Assembly: GCA_049890035.1 (NCBI GenBank)
Contig: JBMHCG010000039.1
Location: 62,001-126,000 of the forward strand
Reading direction: 5' to 3'
From: UBA11891 sp049890035
GTDB taxonomy: Bacteria; Bacteroidota; Bacteroidia; Flavobacteriales; Flavobacteriaceae
Length of the DNA stretch: 64,000 bases
This document shows positions 8,513-16,771 of the stretch, in pieces. A model generated the notes under the pieces. That model ran no database searches, was not told the DNA's origin, and worked only from the letters and a program-made list of their open reading frames with translations. The translations under genes and the position numbers were made by a program. The number at the start of each line of letters is the position of its first letter. The first letter of the stretch is position 1.

Positions 8513-10138
8513 ATGCTGAGTGTCCATAACCTTTCCGTTCAATTTGGAAAACGTATCTTATTCGATGAAGTGAATGTTACTTTTGCACCCGGAAACTGTT
8601 ATGGAATTATTGGTGCAAACGGAGCGGGGAAATCAACTTTCTTAAAAATTATATCCGGTAAACAAGAAGCCAATTCGGGTTCGGTTCATCTTGAGCCCGG
8701 AAAACGATTATCCGTTTTGGAGCAAAATCACAATGCCTTCGACGACTACCCGGTTTTGGAAACGGTTCTTCGCGGTAATAAAGAATTGTTTGCAGTAAAA
8801 AATGAAATGGATACCATTTATGCCAAAGAAGATTTTTCTGATGCTGACGGCGACCGTGTGGGTGAACTTCAAATCATATTTGAGGAAATGAATGGCTGGA
8901 ATGCTGATAGTGATGCCGCTACCTTGCTTTCGCATTTGGATATCCCAGTAGGGTTGCATAGTACGCTGATGAAAGATTTGGACGGTAAACAAAAAGTACG
9001 TGTCCTACTGGCCCAGTCTCTTTTTGGGAATCCCGATGTTTTGATTATGGATGAACCTACCAATGACCTGGATTATGAAACCATACAGTGGTTGGAGCAG
9101 TTTTTGGCTAACTATGACAATACTGTTATTGTCGTTTCCCATGACCGTCATTTTTTGGATGCGGTTTGCACGCATATTTCTGATATTGATTTTGGAAAAA
9201 TCAATCACTATTCGGGAAACTATACTTTTTGGTATGAGTCAAGTCAACTCGCAGCCCGCCAGCGGGCACAACAAAATAAAAAGGCGGAGGAAAAGAAAAA
9301 AGAACTACAAGAATTCATTTCCCGATTTTCAGCCAATGTTGCCAAATCCAAACAGGCTACCTCACGAAAAAAGATGATTGAAAAGTTGAATATTGAAGAG
9401 ATTCGACCTTCAAGTCGTCGTTACCCTGCCATTATTTTTGAACAAGAACGGGAAGCTGGGGATCAAATATTGAATATAGATGACCTTTCATATGCGTTGG
9501 AAGGTGAAACCCTGTTCGATAAAATTCATTTCAATATGGCCAAGGGGGACAAAACCATTGTGTACTCAAAAGATGCCCGTGCTATTACGGCTTTCTATGA
9601 AATCATCAATGACAAATTACAAGCGGCTACCGGGCGTTTTGAATGGGGAGTAACCACTACGCAATCCTACTTGCCATTGGATAACAGTTCTTTTTTTGGA
9701 ACCGAATTGTCCTTAGTCGATTGGTTGCGTCAATGGGCAACGACAGAAGAGGAACGCGAGGAAGTTTACATTCGTGGTTTTTTAGGGAAAATGCTTTTTA
9801 GTGGTGACGAAGCTTTAAAGGGCGCGAATGTCCTTTCCGGAGGGGAAAAAGTTCGTTGCATGTTGTCAAAAATGATGCTGCATCGCGCCAATGTGGTGAT
9901 GTTGGACGAACCCACCAATCACCTGGACTTAGAGTCGATCACAGCTTTTAATAATGCGCTTAAGAACTTCAAAGGCACAGTCCTTTGTGCCACACACGAT
10001 CATGCTTTTGCGCAAACTGTTGGCAATCGTATTTTGGAACTTACACCCAACGGAGCCATCGATCGTTACAGCAGCTTCGATGCCTATATGTCAGATCCCA
10101 AAATCAAAGAATTACGAGAGAAAATGTATGCTCCCTAA
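8513..10138 (+). CDS. ABC-F family ATPase (YbiT/EttA-like)
   Basis: A 541-residue soluble protein with two ABC ATPase domains and no membrane segment, so it belongs to ABC-F, whose members act on the ribosome. Domain 1 has Walker A GANGAGKST and Walker B VLIMDEPTNDLD. A charged linker rich in Lys and Glu (about 255-300) follows, then domain 2 with the LSGGEKVRC signature and MLDEPTNHLD. Two departures stand out: the signature of domain 1 is degenerate (LDGKQKVR), and domain 2 has no P-loop, with GDKTIVYSKDARAITAF at that place. Only one composite ATP site may therefore be fully functional. Start at 8513 (MLSVHNLSVQFG). Confidence 0.93.
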   Translation: MLSVHNLSVQFGKRILFDEVNVTFAPGNCYGIIGANGAGKSTFLKIISGKQEANSGSVHLEPGKRLSVLEQNHNAFDDYPVLETVLRGNKELFAVKNEMDTIYAKEDFSDADGDRVGELQIIFEEMNGWNADSDAATLLSHLDIPVGLHSTLMKDLDGKQKVRVLLAQSLFGNPDVLIMDEPTNDLDYETIQWLEQFLANYDNTVIVVSHDRHFLDAVCTHISDIDFGKINHYSGNYTFWYESSQLAARQRAQQNKKAEEKKKELQEFISRFSANVAKSKQATSRKKMIEKLNIEEIRPSSRRYPAIIFEQEREAGDQILNIDDLSYALEGETLFDKIHFNMAKGDKTIVYSKDARAITAFYEIINDKLQAATGRFEWGVTTTQSYLPLDNSSFFGTELSLVDWLRQWATTEEEREEVYIRGFLGKMLFSGDEALKGANVLSGGEKVRCMLSKMMLHRANVVMLDEPTNHLDLESITAFNNALKNFKGTVLCATHDHAFAQTVGNRILELTPNGAIDRYSSFDAYMSDPKIKELREKMYAP

Positions 10139-10307
10139 GAATGTGTGGTAGTATTTGCCATATTGAGTCCAATTAAACATGTTTTGATAATTCCTGTCCC
10201 ACTTGATTTCCATTGTTTAGAACATGCATTTTATTTGAAATGAATGCAATTTGAAATTTGGTCTTTAAACGCTTCTTCCTTATTTTATAGATATCATTCA
10301 TCAAAAT

Positions 10308-11189
10308 ATGACACTTGATAACTGGAGGACTACTGGCAACTATTTTGAATACAAAGGAAGTCAAATTTTCTATCAAAGAGGGGGGAAGGGCCCGGTCTTA
10401 CTTCTGTTACATGGTTTCCCTACGGCCTCCTGGGATTTTCATTCATTCTGGAAGCCTTTACAACAACACTTTACCGTTTTGGCCATTGATTTCATTGGAT
10501 TTGGGTTTTCAGATAAACCGCCTAAACATCCCTACTCAATTTTTGATCAGGCAAATCTAACAGAGCAGTTTTTAGAGCAACAACAAGTAAAAACCTATCA
10601 TGTATTAAGTCATGATTATGGTGATACGGTAGCTCAAGAATTAGTAGCCCGAAACAACGAACGAAAAAATGATCCAAATACCAACCAACCCAAACTGCTA
10701 TCCCTTTGCTTGTTGAATGGTGGATTGTTTCCCGAAACACACCAAGCCTTATTTATTCAAAAAATTTTGATGGGGCCACTGGGTGTGTGGGTAGCAAATT
10801 TTTTTACCAAAGGGAAACTCAAGAAGAATTTTCAGAAAATCTTTGGGCCCAATACCCAACCGCAAGAAAATGATATTACAGCTTTTTGGGAGTTGATGGT
10901 ATATAAAAATGGAAAACGGGTTTTTCCATTATTAATACGGTACATGCGTGAGCGAAAAACCTATCGGCAGCGTTGGGTTGGAGCACTACAACAAACCACT
11001 ATCCCACTGTACCTTATCAATGGGACATCGGATCCTATTTCGGGCAAACATATGGTAGCTCGTTATCGTGAATTGATACCCAATCCTCAGGTCACGGAAT
11101 TGGATTCAATTGGACATTATCCACAGCTAGAGGCTCCCAGTCAAGTCATGCAGTGTTTTTTAGATTTTTTTAATCGCATTGAAAATTAA
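10308..11189 (+). CDS. Alpha/beta hydrolase, haloalkane dehalogenase/epoxide hydrolase type
   Basis: A 293-residue alpha/beta-fold hydrolase. The oxyanion HGFP motif follows the first strands. The nucleophile position reads LSHDYGDT with Asp at about 103, so it is of the Asp-nucleophile branch that contains haloalkane dehalogenases, epoxide hydrolases and the animal MEST proteins, whose SHDYGD motif it shares. The catalytic His is about residue 270 in IGHYPQLE. The residue after the nucleophile is Tyr rather than the Trp that binds halide in true dehalogenases, which argues against dehalogenase activity. The substrate is unknown. It stands alone between the ABC-F gene and a convergent symporter. 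Confidence 0.88.
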   Translation: MTLDNWRTTGNYFEYKGSQIFYQRGGKGPVLLLLHGFPTASWDFHSFWKPLQQHFTVLAIDFIGFGFSDKPPKHPYSIFDQANLTEQFLEQQQVKTYHVLSHDYGDTVAQELVARNNERKNDPNTNQPKLLSLCLLNGGLFPETHQALFIQKILMGPLGVWVANFFTKGKLKKNFQKIFGPNTQPQENDITAFWELMVYKNGKRVFPLLIRYMRERKTYRQRWVGALQQTTIPLYLINGTSDPISGKHMVARYRELIPNPQVTELDSIGHYPQLEAPSQVMQCFLDFFNRIEN

Positions 11190-11403
11190 GTATCATGGCA
11201 ACATAGCTTCATTCCAAGGTGATTCCAATTGAACGGAATGAATCAAAATTCAAAAAACATATTTTATTCATCAAAATGATCTTATCAGGCTTGGATTCTA
11301 TTTGTGTAGGTATAATGAGTATTGGACATTATTGCAGCCGTGTTTGACTTCTTAAAGATTCGGAGATAGTCGTGAGAATATACATTACTGCTGATAATTT
11401 AAA

Positions 11404-13065
11404 TCACCAAAACAGCCCGTAAAGGAGAGCCACTACTAACATCAATGCAAATGCACCGACATTATATACAGATTCTGTATTAAAAAGTTTTGTAGTCAAC
11501 GGAATTCCTTTCGCATCATTTTGATTTTTATTTTCCCGCAAACTAACTATGCCTATTACGAGCATTGAAAAAATGGCTGTTAGCCCCATTTGGTCCAAAA
11601 AAGGCAGGTTGGGGAAGAATGTTTCCAAAGGGGTACCAAGCATCCAGCCTTTGGGACCCACTTTAAGAAAGAGTGCTGTTGGAATAGATACCAATGCGCC
11701 CCAAATGGCTCCCTTGTTGGATGTTTTTTTCCAAAATAAACCCAAAACGAAAACGGCAAGGATTCCGGGGCTTACGATACCTGTATACTCTTGGATAAAT
11801 TGAAAGGCCTGATCAATTCCTCCCAATAAAGGAGCCATAACGGTGGCAATTAGTAGTGCCACCAAAGCGGAAACACGTCCGGTATTAACAATTTGGTGTT
11901 CACTTGCATTGGGTTGAATCAAAGCCTTATAGATGTCCATGGTGAAAATGGTTGCTGTGGAATTGAGCATGGAAGCCAAAGAAGAAACGATGGCAGCCGC
12001 TAGTGCGGCTACAGCCACCCCCTTCAGTCCCGTTGGGAGAAATTGCATCAACCAAGGGAAGGCTTTGTCGGCTGTATCTGCTGTAGGCATATTTTGAAGC
12101 CCCCCTTCACCCAAGGACCCCAAAATATTGGGATCGTTGACAATCACATAGGCAGCAATACCAGGTATCACTACTATAAGGGGTATGATCATTTTCAATC
12201 CAGCAGCAAATAGGATACCTTTTTGAGATTCGGCCAAAGATTTTGCGGCTAGGGTACGTTGTATGATGTATTGATTAAAGCCCCAATAGTATAAATTAGC
12301 AATCCACATTCCACCGATCAAGACTCCTATTCCTGGTAGATTCATGTATTCAGGATGACTTTTTTCTAAAATCATATCAAATCGTTCGGGAACGGCTTGA
12401 TAAACTGTTTGAAGGCCTGTGAAAAAACCTTGCCCACCAGAAACAGTATCCAATGCCAAATAAGTAGTAATCAGTCCACCCAATACCAAAACAACTACTT
12501 GAATGATATCCGTCCAAGCCACTGCCGAAAGCCCACCATAAAGGGAATAGGCCGCAGCAAAAAGGGCCAACCCCAATACGCCAGTCATCAAATCAATACC
12601 CAGTATGGTTTGGAGGGCTAATCCACCCAAATACAGCACCGATGCCAAATTCACGAATACATACAAGCCGATCCAAAAAACAGCCAAAATAGTTTTTAGT
12701 TGGCTCGAAAAACGCTTTTCTACAAATTCTGGAATGGTATACAGTTCCTTTTCAATAAATATGGGTAGAAAAAACTTTCCAACTATAATAAGTGTTAGTG
12801 CTGCCATCCATTCGTAAGTTGCTATGGCCAAACCGCCTGCAAAACCCGAGCCCGACATACCAATAAACTGTTCTGCTGATATGTTGGCGGCGATTAAGGA
12901 TGCTCCGATAGCCCACCAAGGCAATGATTTGCTCGCAAGAAAATAGTCCTCTGCTTTTTTCGTTTCACCTTTTTTCGTTCGGGATACCCATAGCCCTACA
13001 GCAAGGATTAATAAGGCATAAAGAGAAAAAATTACATAATCTAGTGTGGTAAAGTTCGTTTGCAT
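11404..13065 (-). CDS. Sodium/solute symporter (SSS family, SGLT-like)
   Basis: A 553-residue inner-membrane protein with about 14 hydrophobic segments, normal for SGLT-type members of the SSS family that couple solute uptake to sodium. The N-terminal AEDYFLASKSLPWWAIGASL and NISAEQFIGMSGSGF blocks are diagnostic, and the helix that follows, GLAIATYEWMAALTLI, fits vSGLT-like sugar transporters better than proline or pantothenate permeases. The actual substrate (sugar, inositol or other) cannot be settled from sequence. It is followed on the right by a 214-base gap containing an 8-bp inverted repeat (11208-11215 and 11235-11242) without a T-tract. Upstream lies the DUF2007 gene in the same direction. 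Confidence 0.9.
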   Translation of the reverse strand: MQTNFTTLDYVIFSLYALLILAVGLWVSRTKKGETKKAEDYFLASKSLPWWAIGASLIAANISAEQFIGMSGSGFAGGLAIATYEWMAALTLIIVGKFFLPIFIEKELYTIPEFVEKRFSSQLKTILAVFWIGLYVFVNLASVLYLGGLALQTILGIDLMTGVLGLALFAAAYSLYGGLSAVAWTDIIQVVVLVLGGLITTYLALDTVSGGQGFFTGLQTVYQAVPERFDMILEKSHPEYMNLPGIGVLIGGMWIANLYYWGFNQYIIQRTLAAKSLAESQKGILFAAGLKMIIPLIVVIPGIAAYVIVNDPNILGSLGEGGLQNMPTADTADKAFPWLMQFLPTGLKGVAVAALAAAIVSSLASMLNSTATIFTMDIYKALIQPNASEHQIVNTGRVSALVALLIATVMAPLLGGIDQAFQFIQEYTGIVSPGILAVFVLGLFWKKTSNKGAIWGALVSIPTALFLKVGPKGWMLGTPLETFFPNLPFLDQMGLTAIFSMLVIGIVSLRENKNQNDAKGIPLTTKLFNTESVYNVGAFALMLVVALLYGLFW

Positions 13066-13168
13066 GCTTTGTTTCGCTTAAAAGGATAAACTGTACAGCA
13101 GCAATCCAATGGTTTGTGAAAGCAAAATAGAAAAATGTTTCGGAAAACTAAAAACCCAACTAAAATCT

Positions 13169-13387
13169 TTAATTGGAGAGCGATTGCAATATACGTTGGG
13201 CTTTTTCCAGCTCATCTCTGTGCACAAATACCTGTTGTTGCTGGTGAGTAATCCCAAAACCACTCAACCGGGCGGATTCCATTTCATCTTTGATGACTGG
13301 AATGATATTTTCAGCCTGCAATGCATTTTTGAGAGCCAGTACTTCTACCGATGAAGCTGTGTAAATGGGTACAAAAGTTCGACTCAT
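13169..13387 (-). CDS. DUF2007-type small protein
   Basis: A 72-residue protein matching the DUF2007 pattern (putative signal-transducing protein): an N-terminal VPIYTASSVEVLALKNALQ followed by VFVHRDELEKAQRIL near the C-terminus. The family is a small alpha/beta fold related to the PII-like group; its role is unknown. It lies seven bases after a membrane-protein gene and about 100 bases before the symporter, all transcribed leftward, so a shared transcript is possible. Start ATG at 13387. Confidence 0.8.
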   Translation of the reverse strand: MSRTFVPIYTASSVEVLALKNALQAENIIPVIKDEMESARLSGFGITHQQQQVFVHRDELEKAQRILQSLSN

Positions 13388-13394
13388 CAGATGT

Positions 13395-14081
13395 TTAGGA
13401 TTTGTTGTATTTACTGTTCCAAATAGCCGGATTAAAGTTTTTTCCTAAAGCGATTCCGCAAAACAGGACGACGGAAGCCACAGCTTTAAACATAAAGAAA
13501 TACACCATCCAAAAGGCTGTTGCATCTGCACTTTTTGTAAACAATCCCAATGGTGTAAGTGCTGTTAATCCAAAACTGATGAGTAGTAAAAACAAGAGCA
13601 AATTCCATATGTTTCGAAACGGTAGCATACGGAGTTTACGCATGGGGTGTAAATCTTTTCCCCATTTGTGAATCAAGTAATAATAATCATTACCAAGAGG
13701 GGCAAACAAGAGCGGATCGTCCGTTTTAGCCAAACGGAACATAATAGAGGGAGCCATAATTTTGAAGCCAGAGATTCTCGTTTGGTGGCTCGTTTCTAGA
13801 TCTGATATTTTGTTTTTTGCTTCCTGAGGGAGGGTTCCTTTGAAATATTTTATATCTAGAAAACGCAATCGATAGTCGATACAAACTTCTTTAATTTCAC
13901 TCAAATGAAAAATATTTTTTTCATTCAGTAAATCAAATTGGAATTGGTTTGTACCAGTGAACGGTTCGGTTGAAAGCCAGTCTTGTACCGACGCAAGGAA
14001 ATGATCCGCTTCGCGATGGTCAATGACACTTTCTTTAAGTATTGTTTCTAAATTAGTGGGTATAAGAGGATTCAGCTTCAT
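13395..14081 (-). CDS. Unknown protein with two C-terminal membrane segments
   Basis: I do not recognise this 228-residue protein. The first 160 residues are soluble and charged. The C-terminal part has two strong membrane segments (WNLLLFLLLISFGLTALTPL, then a stretch around FWMVYFFMFKAVASVVLF) and a short tail. The ATG at 14081 (MKLNPLIPTN) is preferred to a TTG two codons upstream. It is seven bases upstream of the DUF2007 gene, so the pair is probably an operon. Nothing visible indicates enzymatic activity; the N-terminal half could be a cytoplasmic sensing or binding domain. Confidence 0.65.
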   Translation of the reverse strand: MKLNPLIPTNLETILKESVIDHREADHFLASVQDWLSTEPFTGTNQFQFDLLNEKNIFHLSEIKEVCIDYRLRFLDIKYFKGTLPQEAKNKISDLETSHQTRISGFKIMAPSIMFRLAKTDDPLLFAPLGNDYYYLIHKWGKDLHPMRKLRMLPFRNIWNLLLFLLLISFGLTALTPLGLFTKSADATAFWMVYFFMFKAVASVVLFCGIALGKNFNPAIWNSKYNKS

Positions 14082-14150
14082 AATCAATTACATTATCACT
14101 GTAAAATTAGGGAATCTTCCCTGAATCACAAACCACTTGGTAAAGAAAAC

Positions 14151-16574
14151 CTATCGCAATTTCGCATCCAGCTCTGTTTCGAATCGTTGTTGAAGACGTT
14201 GCATTATTTTATCAACCTGTTTGTCGGTTAATGTTTTATGAGTGTCTTGAAATTCAAAACTAATCCCATATGATTTTTTATTCTCAGGCAGGTTTTTTCC
14301 TTCGTATACATCGAACAAACCTACTTTTTTCAATAGTTTTCGCTCCGTTTGATAGGCTAGGGCTTCAATGGTTTGAAATGAAACATCATTGTGAACCAAA
14401 AGAGCAAAATCGCGTCGTGTCCCTGGAAATTTAGGAATTTCTGTCAAAACCTGTGATTGTCTAAAGGCCTTCTCGACAAGCAAGTCCCAATCAAATTCCA
14501 CATAGTACACAGTTTTATCAATATCAAATTTCTCAACGATACTCTTTTGAACAATCCCCAATCGGGCCCATTGCTGATTATTTAATGACCAACGGATACC
14601 CTCTGCAAAGGTAGGATGATTGGCCAATTCGCATTCGGAGACACTTAATTGTAATCGTTCCAATACTTCTTCAACAACCCCTTTGGCGTAAGAAAAAGGG
14701 GAAAGACCCGACTGATTGTCCCAATTCTCAGAAAACGGATTGCCTACCAAAGTCAATGAAAGCACTTTTTTTTCACGGTACCCCTGGGGTGTTTGACTGT
14801 ATGTTTTTCCCATTTCAAAGAGCTTTAAAGATTTTGCCTGTCTGTTCAAATTAAAACTAACGACCTCTAAACTTGAGAATAACAAACTTGCCCGCAGCTG
14901 CGACAATTCCTGACCCAGAGGATTGATCAAATGAACACCCGCGACGTCATCAAGACTTGCATCGAGCGACTGGTAATTGGGGGAGCTCAGTGAATTATTA
15001 ATGATTTCTTGAAAACCAAAACCGACTAAGACATGGGCAATTTCTTCACTGATTCGGTGAGGACTTCGCAATTGATATAGAGGGATAGGAGCGTGTAAAG
15101 AGGGGGTAGCAGAAATATTATTATATCCATAAACCCGAAGAATTTCTTCAATTACATCGGCTGGACGTGTAACATCGACCCGATAAGGTGGGATGGAAAG
15201 CCCAATTCCTGATTCTGAAACCGATTCCAATGTAATTTCCAAAGCATTGAGAATGGTATCTAAAGTCTCTTTGGGGATTTCTTGACCAATCGTTTTATTG
15301 AGTTCTTGATAGCTCAAGAATATTTTTTGGGGCTCGGGTTTGGGCTCTGCTACTTCAATGATTTCACTACTAATGGACCCACCGGCTAGTTCTTTGATTA
15401 ACAAAGCGGCTCTTTTTAAGGCGTATTCTGTCATGTAAGGATCGATTCCCCTTTCAAATCGAAACGAAGCATCTGTATTTAACCCATGACGTTTTGCCGT
15501 TTTACGGACACTAACGGGGTCAAAATAAGCACTCTCCAAAAAAACATGTTGCGTTGCATCGGTAACACCCGAATGCTGACCACCAAAAACTCCAGCGATA
15601 CACATAGGCGTATCGTCATCACAAATCATCAGATCTTCTTCGTGAAGTTTTCTTTCAACTCCGTCCAAGGTTACAAAATGGGTGTTCGCGGGTAGGGTTT
15701 TTACAACAACATTCCCCTTTATTTTACCGGCATCAAAGGCATGTAGCGGTTGTCCGAGATCATGTAACACATAATTGGTGATATCTACTACGTTGTTCTT
15801 AGGGGTAAGTCCCAATGCTTTCAATCGATTTTGAAGCCATGGGGGAGAAGGAGCTATTGTGACATCACGTATCATCAATCCCAAATAGCTGGGGCATTTT
15901 TCAATTTCTTCTACTCGTATCGCAATGCTGTGGGTATTTTGATCCACAGCGAACGAATTAATCTCTGGGGTCGTCCAATCGCATTTGATCTGTTCCAGCA
16001 TACAAGCAGCACGTAGGTCGCGTGCAACCCCCATATGACTCATGGCATCAGCCCGATTGGGTGTTAAACCAATTTCTAAAACCGTATCAAACTCGATTTC
16101 AAAAACCTCACTACATGACGTCCCTACCTTCCACGAAGAATCCAGTATAAGGATACCGTCATGATTGGTTCCCAAACCCAATTCGTCTTCAGCACAGATC
16201 ATTCCTTGACTCAGTTCTCCTCTGATTTTACTTTTTTTAATTTCAAAAGCAGTTCCCTTATTGTCATAAAGGGTGGTTCCTACGGTTGCTACAGGAACTT
16301 TTTGCCCAACCGCAACATTGGGCGCACCACAGACGATCGAAAGGGGTGTTTTGTCCCCAACAGCAACCGTTGTCACCTTCAATCTATCAGCATTGGGATG
16401 TGGTACACAAGTCAACACCTCACCTACAACGACGCCATTCAATCCTCCCGGAACCGATGCAAAAGAAAAGTTTCCTTCTACCTCCAATCCTAAATCTGTA
16501 AGTTTTTCAGAAAGCTGATCAATGGATAAGTCTGTATTGATGAATTGTTTGAGCCAGTTATGTGAGATTTTCAA
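14151..16574 (-). CDS. pheT: Phenylalanine-tRNA ligase beta subunit
   Basis: The 807-residue beta subunit of the (alpha-beta)2 PheRS, which charges tRNA-Phe in the cytoplasm. Domains in order: an EMAP-II-like tRNA-binding domain (about 40-150, GEVLTCVPHPNADRLKV), the B3/B4 editing domain, the B5 domain, the catalytic-like core, and the FDX-ACB anticodon-binding domain at the C-terminus (IPKFPGTRRDFALLV). Length and domain order are those of the family. pheS is not adjacent, which is common in Bacteroidota. A -7 element lies 42 bases upstream of the start. Confidence 0.97.
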   Translation of the reverse strand: MKISHNWLKQFINTDLSIDQLSEKLTDLGLEVEGNFSFASVPGGLNGVVVGEVLTCVPHPNADRLKVTTVAVGDKTPLSIVCGAPNVAVGQKVPVATVGTTLYDNKGTAFEIKKSKIRGELSQGMICAEDELGLGTNHDGILILDSSWKVGTSCSEVFEIEFDTVLEIGLTPNRADAMSHMGVARDLRAACMLEQIKCDWTTPEINSFAVDQNTHSIAIRVEEIEKCPSYLGLMIRDVTIAPSPPWLQNRLKALGLTPKNNVVDITNYVLHDLGQPLHAFDAGKIKGNVVVKTLPANTHFVTLDGVERKLHEEDLMICDDDTPMCIAGVFGGQHSGVTDATQHVFLESAYFDPVSVRKTAKRHGLNTDASFRFERGIDPYMTEYALKRAALLIKELAGGSISSEIIEVAEPKPEPQKIFLSYQELNKTIGQEIPKETLDTILNALEITLESVSESGIGLSIPPYRVDVTRPADVIEEILRVYGYNNISATPSLHAPIPLYQLRSPHRISEEIAHVLVGFGFQEIINNSLSSPNYQSLDASLDDVAGVHLINPLGQELSQLRASLLFSSLEVVSFNLNRQAKSLKLFEMGKTYSQTPQGYREKKVLSLTLVGNPFSENWDNQSGLSPFSYAKGVVEEVLERLQLSVSECELANHPTFAEGIRWSLNNQQWARLGIVQKSIVEKFDIDKTVYYVEFDWDLLVEKAFRQSQVLTEIPKFPGTRRDFALLVHNDVSFQTIEALAYQTERKLLKKVGLFDVYEGKNLPENKKSYGISFEFQDTHKTLTDKQVDKIMQRLQQRFETELDAKLR

Positions 16575-16616
16575 AATATTGATTTAAGCAACACCAGGTG
16601 TTTGTCGTTTCGAATG

Positions 16617-16624
16617 CAAATATA
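16617..16624 (-). promoter_or_regulatory. -7 promoter element of pheT
   Basis: On the minus strand TATATTTG fits TAnnTTTG and lies 42 bases before the pheT ATG, giving a leader of about 38 bases. I see no leader peptide rich in Phe codons in that short stretch, so classical attenuation looks unlikely. Confidence 0.5.
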
Positions 16625-16771
16625 ACGGAACTATGCCTAAAAGAAAGCCTCTCTAAAATGACAAAACTACAAATGAGAACCATTTCATAGCCTCGGTAAT
16701 CAGGAAGCTATATCTTAAAAAAAAGTATGCACCAGGAATCAATCAATTCTTTTTCTATCAAACTGATATAG

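Noticed and set aside
10308..11189. True haloalkane dehalogenase
   Set aside because: The nucleophile Asp is followed by Tyr, not the halide-binding Trp, so the annotation is kept at alpha/beta hydrolase.
11208..11242. Terminator between the alpha/beta hydrolase and the symporter
   Set aside because: There is an 8-bp inverted repeat (TTCATTCC/GGAATGAA), but the spacer is about 19 bases and no T-tract follows on either strand.
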